Notes under the pieces: generated by a model
The model's database searches: none
Seen by the model: the letters and a program-made list of their open reading frames with translations, nothing else
Told to the model about the DNA's origin: nothing
Program-made: the position numbers and the translations under genes
Shown: positions 59,104 to 64,000 of the stretch, piece after piece
How positions within the stretch are numbered: the stretch's first letter is position 1
Layout: each line of letters begins with the position of its first letter
Assembly (NCBI GenBank): GCA_029891345.1
Contig: CM057000.1
Coordinates: 128,191,338 to 128,255,337 of the forward strand
From: Dryococelus australis
Taxonomy: Eukaryota; Arthropoda; Insecta; Phasmatodea; Phasmatidae
Direction: 5' to 3'
DNA length: 64,000 nucleotides

Positions 59104-59525
59104 TAGGTTATTCACGGTAAAATGAGCACTTTTGAAAGCTCTGCTTAGTATCTACTTGTACGAACGTTGTGTATTCCTCCGCTTTATGTAAAATTAACAT
59201 TGTCATGAGCCTAATCACTTAATTCATGCGTCGGTCAAGTGAAACTGTGAAATTATTAGAAAAATAAATATTTTACTAATCTACTCATTTTTGCACTTCG
59301 ACGCCTTAAAAAAAAACAGAAAGCGAACCAAATAATTTAAATTATCAGAAATTGTTACCTAACCCTTTTTATTCAACGTTAAGATAAAGAACTACTTCCC
59401 ATCGTTACCAACTTTACTGGCCACATGTCACTCAGTGACCCTCGTTAAGATATATGCAGGTAGGGGCAGTGACTTTATTCCTAGGTTGATTTCAAAAGTG
59501 CTAACTTTATTGTGAACAACCTTTA
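59104..59525 (+). mobile_element. MITE family A, full length
   Basis: Starts TAGGTTATTCACGGTAAAATG after TA at 59102-59103. It ends AAAAGTGCTAACTTTATTGTG then AACAACCTTTA. Interior landmarks match 43217-43642, including TTCATGCGTCGGTCAAGTG and CATCGTTACCAACTTTACTG. Confidence 0.9.
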
Positions 59526-59737
59526 TCAACTAATTGTGTTCAAAGTTGCAGCGTTCAACGCCTGCAGAGCGAGGCTTTGTGATCATGCGTGTAGGACAAG
59601 TTGCATAGGCGCAGGCGCGCGACACTAAACTATTACATACGCAGCGTCGCGCGCCCGTAAGACCTATGCAACTTGTCCTACACGTATCCTTGTTCTGCAG
59701 GAGTTGTAAGCCGCAAGATTTGAACACAATTAGTTGA
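59526..59737. mobile_element. Palindromic MITE family F, about 212 bp
   Basis: The outer termini TCAACTAATTGTGTTCAAA and TTTGAACACAATTAGTTGA are perfect inverted repeats of 19 bp. Inner arms GTGTAGGACAAGTTGCATAG and CTATGCAACTTGTCCTACAC pair perfectly. It abuts the 3' end of the family A copy. Only one copy is seen in this window. Confidence 0.88.
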
Positions 59738-60558
59738 CAAAAAAATACGTTTCCGAATATAAGTACATAGAAGTTTTGCGTTACTATTGGTTCAAATAAA
59801 CTATATCTGGAGTTGGGGCTCTGAGTTTTCTAACATTCTGTATTTTACTCTGTAAATTGTACAAACACTTAATGCCACCCATTTTACAGAGAATATGTTT
59901 CCAGTTGTGATAAATTTCGTTTCCAGAGACAACATTGCCTGTCTCGTTTCCTCCCCCCCCCCCTTTTTTTTTGTGGTTGGTGATACATGAAGTATATCCT
60001 ATTTAAAATTTTGTGAAAATAAATAATATCTGTAACTTATATAAGAACATTGCTAACTGCAATTTTTATATATGAGTAAGATAGTGCCAGGCAAATAAAT
60101 TGGGAAACATGTGTATTAGGTTACCTACAATTTTCTACTCTGTTCTGGCCATTACAGATCCCACTCAAAAACAAAGAAAATTTATTTATTTATCACTTGG
60201 GAAAAGCCTGTGATGGCATGGTTTTTCGAAAATCTAATAAATACTTCTGTAATGTTTCTGTTGAAGAGGTGGACAGCTCTATTACATCTAAATGGAAAAC
60301 CCAATAATCGCCAGTGTTCTCTTCGAAGAATCGTTGGTATCCTATGTCTAATGAAGTTTTGCTACTTAGCGTAAATGACTCATCAGACACAAAGAGAAAT
60401 AATTATACTGCCAGTAGTCAGCTAGTAGGCTTTCTGGCGCCCTGTGTGTAGGCAGCCACACACTACGACATTTACAAATTTATTGACGGTACTATGTAAC
60501 AGCAAAGAGTATAATAAAAAGAGTTGTCTTTTTATTATTTATGACGCTTTAATGTAAA
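59738..60558. other. Unannotated stretch
   Basis: A C-tract/T-tract lies at about 59949-59970. A minus-strand frame of 65 codons (60390-60193) has no known domain. Confidence 0.45.
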
Positions 60559-61152
60559 CTAGCAGTAACCTCGCCCGCTTCGCTGAGTATATACTTATTA
60601 TTCTACGCACATAATTAATAACAGCATTATTTTTTTTATTATTCTATTTTTATTACAAAATTTCCAATTTCCATTTTGAAAGTAATTTAAAAAATGTTCT
60701 CCGTAATTAAAACTTAAAAGTAAGAAAACTGGTTTTAACAAATTTATTATTTTAAATAGCAACCGCCCACGACTTAGAGCGTTTTTTCATAGGTTTTATT
60801 AAATTTACATACACAGTACAGGGGGGGGGTATAATCCTCGAATTAACTTGTTAGAGCTTCTCTTTTATTATTTTCTGGTAGCAAAATATATTGATATTCT
60901 GGAGTTCCGAATCTAGATAACCCGTCTCATAATTGGCCATGAGTAAAACATCACTTGCGCAAATACATTCCCACAAATATCAAAGGATGTTGTTACGGAT
61001 CGTAGGCACGATACAATTCTGATACTCTTTTTAGTTGACGATCTTTGCAATGCAACACTATATCCCTGGGTCATTTGTCTTCATCGACTAGTAAAACCGC
61101 AACTTAGTTTACTGTAGGCGAATGGTATCGCCCTCAATGTTCATTTTGTGTT

Positions 61153-61723
61153 TTACGATCGGCAATTTTCCGATGGAGAATTGTTCTCTAGATTATATTT
61201 AAAACTGCGAATGTATACATTGTGGTTATTTATTACGGTCTGTAATTCATTGATCAACGAATTTTTGAAATATGGGGCAGTGTTGGAATGCAAGGAAAGT
61301 TGATCGGCATCATAAATGAAGTAAATTTGTAAAAATTGCGGACTTTGGCCTGACGATGGGCGTAAACTGCCAATGAGATGGTATATCTGCCCTTCTATCT
61401 TAAAGGTACTCATAAAGTGGTTTCTCGTATTTCTTTTGCGCCGAATGACGTTGATCGTATACTATTCAAAAAATGGGTAGATAATGGATGACTGCCTGCC
61501 TAAAGACTTTTTATTGTTTGTGGGGGTCCTAAATTTCGGGAAGAACAAATGTTCCCGCATCACAGCACATGCCATTGGATTCATCACTCCAATTTTTTGC
61601 GTAACATTTAGAGAATGTTATATTAATTTGCCCAATTTGCATATTTCTCTGCTGAGCGTAGTCAAAATTTGGATCATAATTGAAAGCCAATCTATTACCA
61701 TGGGCTAAAATTCGATTATACAA
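61153..61723 (-). pseudogene. Helitron protein, Helitron_like_N-type region, decayed
   Basis: The segment 61723-61529 contains LAFNYDPNFDY, QIGQINITFSKCYAKNWSDE and NGMCCDAGTFVLPEI, which is the usual cysteine-bearing region before the conserved N-terminal domain. The segment 61413-61153 contains FKIEGQIYHLIGSLRP, PQFLQIYFIYD and the typical spacing of that domain. These come from RepHel, the rolling-circle transposition protein of about 1,400 or more residues. The two segments are in different frames with stops between them, and the nuclease and helicase parts are missing. Confidence 0.75.
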
Positions 61724-61732
61724 TGTACACTA

Positions 61733-62291
61733 TCCACCAAAAAGTAATTGGGCACCCATGAGGATAGATAATTCAGTACGTCACTTGACTTGTGTTCCAC
61801 GGCCTCCGGCGTAGAACCGCTGGTGTTTGTTCGTGGTAACATGAACACAGAGGCCTATTGTATCATTCTGGATAACGAAATACTCCCAACATTGCGGCGT
61901 ATTTTCGGAATGGACCCGTGTTACTTCCAGGATGACAATGCCAGGTGCCATGTTGCAAGGGCTACTATGCAGTGGTATGCCGACAACAATGTTGGCCGAT
62001 TGGACTGGCCCGCCCAGAGCGCCGACCTCAACCCCATAGAACATCTTTGGGACGAATTGGATCGCCGGGCGAGGGCTCGTCCGGCTCGGCCAAAATCCAT
62101 TGCTCAACTCATGGAATGGTTGCAAGAGGAATGGCGACGAATCCCCGTGGATGTCCTGCAAACACTCGTAGAGAGCATGCCAGACAGGGCGGCTGCTGTT
62201 ATAGCCGCAAGAGGTGGCCCTACGAGATTCTAACGGGGTGACAACCACCGAGGAAACATTGTGGACAGGTGCCCAATTACTTTTTGGTAGA
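61733..62291 (+). mobile_element. Tc1-like element, internally deleted, 559 bp
   Basis: The left terminus TCCACCAAAAAGTAATTGGG then CACC is matched by GGTGCCCAATTACTTTTTGG then TAGA on the right, giving inverted repeats of about 24 bp with one mismatch. TA flanks both sides (61731-61732 and 62292-62293). The element lacks about two thirds of the usual 1.6 kb; only the 3' coding part is kept. Because the termini and the frame are clean, the insertion is younger than the Helitron around it. Confidence 0.93.
61790..62233 (+). CDS. Tc1-like transposase, C-terminal fragment with intact frame
   Basis: The open frame keeps the last 140 or so residues of a DDE transposase of about 340 residues. It includes YFQDDNARCHVARATMQWY with the second catalytic aspartate, then WPAQSADLNPIEHLWDELDR with the final acidic residue, and ends with a stop at 62231-62233. 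The N-terminal DNA-binding domain and the first aspartate are lost in the internal deletion, so it cannot work alone. The ATG at 61790 falls near the deletion join and is probably not a natural start. It could be mobilised by a complete relative elsewhere. Confidence 0.85.
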   Translation: MCSTASGVEPLVFVRGNMNTEAYCIILDNEILPTLRRIFGMDPCYFQDDNARCHVARATMQWYADNNVGRLDWPAQSADLNPIEHLWDELDRRARARPARPKSIAQLMEWLQEEWRRIPVDVLQTLVESMPDRAAAVIAARGGPTRF

Positions 62292-62293
62292 TA

Positions 62294-62459
62294 ATGTAGA
62301 TGTGGATGCACGTTGTCTCTGCGTGGTGAGATGCTGGGAGCGTTCGGTGCTAGGTTCCCTAGCGCGAGTCTGTGAGGTTGTTATATTTTGGCTGGCAAGC
62401 CGCGGCGAGCGTTCCGCGATAGACGCTCTAATTCGACGTATTTTAGCCGTCCTTGCCAC
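62294..62459 (-). pseudogene. Helitron N-terminal basic segment (upstream of the Tc1 insertion)
   Basis: The translation ARTAKIRRIRASIAERS then RLASQNITTSQTRAREPS and ERSQHLTTQRQRAS is rich in Arg, Ser and Thr and resembles the repetitive basic N-terminus of insect Helitron proteins. It ends exactly at the Tc1 insertion, and the Helitron reading continues on the other side at 61723 after a frameshift and a stop. It is short and repetitive, so the family call depends on context. Confidence 0.5.
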
Positions 62460-62470
62460 GGACGTATTTC

Positions 62471-64000
62471 TATAAAGTTGCGTCTTTCATTTAGGCATGA
62501 AGTTGTCTTTATATACTACATATTTGATCCTTAATAACAACCACACACGTGCAGTAAAATAACTTTATGTTTAAATTGGCTGTTTAACTATATCAACATT
62601 GGTATTATCTATGGTAAACAATAAAATACAATTAAACCAATTAGTTTGTAATCCAGACAAATTAAAAAAAAATATTTGAAAACTCATTTATATTTTCAGT
62701 TTGAATTTTCATAAAAAAACGGTATCCAATATTACATAGTATGGCTTAATAACAGTTAATCGTTAAGCTAATGCTCAAACAAACAATAGAAGATCTCTTG
62801 TTTACAAAATAAACTGTAAATAATGACAAAATCATTAACAAAACCATTCGCTGGGAAATAATTTATTATTTTGAAAATATTTTTATTATGACAAACTTTA
62901 AAATTTACATTTAAAATTAATTGTGAAAAATTCACATTCTTACTAGAATAATACAGGCGTGGAAAAGATATAATTTAGTAGCTAATTTAATTTTCTACAA
63001 AAAATTTTACGTACATATAATTATGTCACCTTCATTGTTAGTTAAAGTAAGAACATTAATTTTGACATTATTTTTAATGAAGTGATTTGAACATTTCTTT
63101 CGTAAATGTATATTTTCGAGTATTAATGTACATACAAAAATAATAATTTATTATTTTTATATTTATTAAGATTTTTTTGTATATAAAATGTCACCTGGTG
63201 TCATAACGTCATTACTATGTTCGACCAGAAGGTCCAGGCGACCTACCAGTGAAAGAAATTTTTTTAATCGTTTAAGTAGTTCCAAAGATTAACTCTAACA
63301 AACCCACAAAATGTACCTCTTTATTATAATTGTAAGTGTAGAATTGTGCTCGGCGTATATTTTGAAACAAAATAATGGACATATTTTCTTTCAACCTGTT
63401 CAATACTTTATAATGGGCATTTTTTTTTTTTTTTAACTTTTATAAATTTCCTTTTTTTAACTTAACTGCTGAATGTCGTATCTGTACCGTCTTGCCTTTG
63501 TTTCGCTTATCTAACTTTTTTCTCCTGCGCGCCCCTAAATCTTTCCTTTATCTCCTATACACAAAGCAGACTAACCGTTAAATTGTACTCAATTGTACTG
63601 CCAACAAGTCATTATTCGTTCTCAAATTGCCAGTCTGATCTCTTTTGTTCAGCGATCTGCTAAAGTATTTTTCTCCTTCTTGGATATTTGATGAAGATTA
63701 CGGAAGCTGCCTTTCATCTCTATATAATACAAAACTCTCCAGGCCCACAACAAACAAAGCTGATATAATTTGAAATATATTTAATCCGCATCACTGCCTC
63801 CACTGTTAGTAGTGTTAATGTTACAACCCGTTAGAAGCCATTTTATAATAGGCAGTTTTAAATATTGCCGTGTCCTAATCACTTGAACAGTATATGCCCG
63901 CGCTCCGTTTATTCAAAGACACATAATGAGAAGTTAAGTGATTAAATGACGCCAGCATCAGAATGACATTTAAAAATCACATTTAACTTTTATATTTCTA
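62471..64000. other. AT-rich right edge
   Basis: Very AT-rich with stops in all frames. I see no gene, RNA or recognisable repeat, apart from a T tract at about 63421-63434. Confidence 0.5.

Larger units (their letters stand above)
60559..62470 (-). mobile_element. Decayed Helitron, interrupted by a Tc1 element
   Basis: On the minus strand the parts run: a basic N-terminal segment (62459-62294), the Tc1 insertion (62291-61733), a Helitron_like_N-type region (61723-61529 and 61413-61153), decayed sequence, and a 3' end near 60559. The 3' end has hairpin-capable CTCAGCGAAGCGGGCGAG and finishes CTGCTAG before T, matching the Helitron rule. Rep nuclease and helicase motifs are not readable. The 5' end was not located. 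Confidence 0.7.

Overview
This is a eukaryotic, AT-rich window, most likely from an insect with a large, transposon-filled genome. I could not find one intact host protein-coding gene. The longest open frames are short (under about 190 codons) and those I can name belong to transposons. The insect call rests on the kinds of elements present: Jockey/CR1-like LINE, tRNA-headed SINEs, a Ty3/gypsy LTR element, Tc1 and mariner-type transposases, Helitrons and many short inverted-repeat elements (MITEs). The exact order is not determinable from this window; a polyneopteran such as a termite, cockroach or stick insect is only a guess.

Layout. 0-3.3 kb: a 4 x 94 bp tandem repeat, a SINE fragment and a 5'-truncated LINE on the minus strand. 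3.3-21 kb: mostly non-coding, with one copy of a 0.3 kb dispersed repeat, an old internal duplication, two SINEs, MITE copies, a 183 bp palindrome and a 105 bp tandem duplication. 21-24 kb: decayed mariner/Tc1 transposase pieces. 26-27 kb: a 113 bp duplication abutting a MITE. 27.7-31.4 kb: a Ty3/gypsy element on the minus strand with both LTRs, primer-binding site and purine tract, keeping gag and the integrase tail but missing most of pol; a solo LTR of the same family lies at 37.6-38.4 kb with a 4 bp target duplication. 33.5-34.2 kb: a Helitron-like element carrying a tandem array of tRNA-head-like units. 40.5-41.7 kb: two adjacent inverted-repeat elements. 42-62 kb: a dense cluster of SINEs and of at least three MITE subfamilies whose termini share the core TTCACGG, including a head-to-head pair, a composite (one MITE inside another, seen twice), and a MITE with its matching empty site 2.6 kb away. 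60.6-62.5 kb: a decayed Helitron with a Tc1 element inserted in it. 62.5-64 kb: AT-rich, featureless.

There is no host pathway to describe. What the window does show is a record of transposition: non-autonomous elements (SINE, MITE) outnumber the autonomous remnants, several insertions are nested so their order can be read, and the target duplications (TA, TG, GTAT) fit the superfamilies proposed. Two GC-rich islands (36.7-37.06 kb and 55.8-56.1 kb) stand out as the best candidates for conserved host regulatory or exonic sequence.
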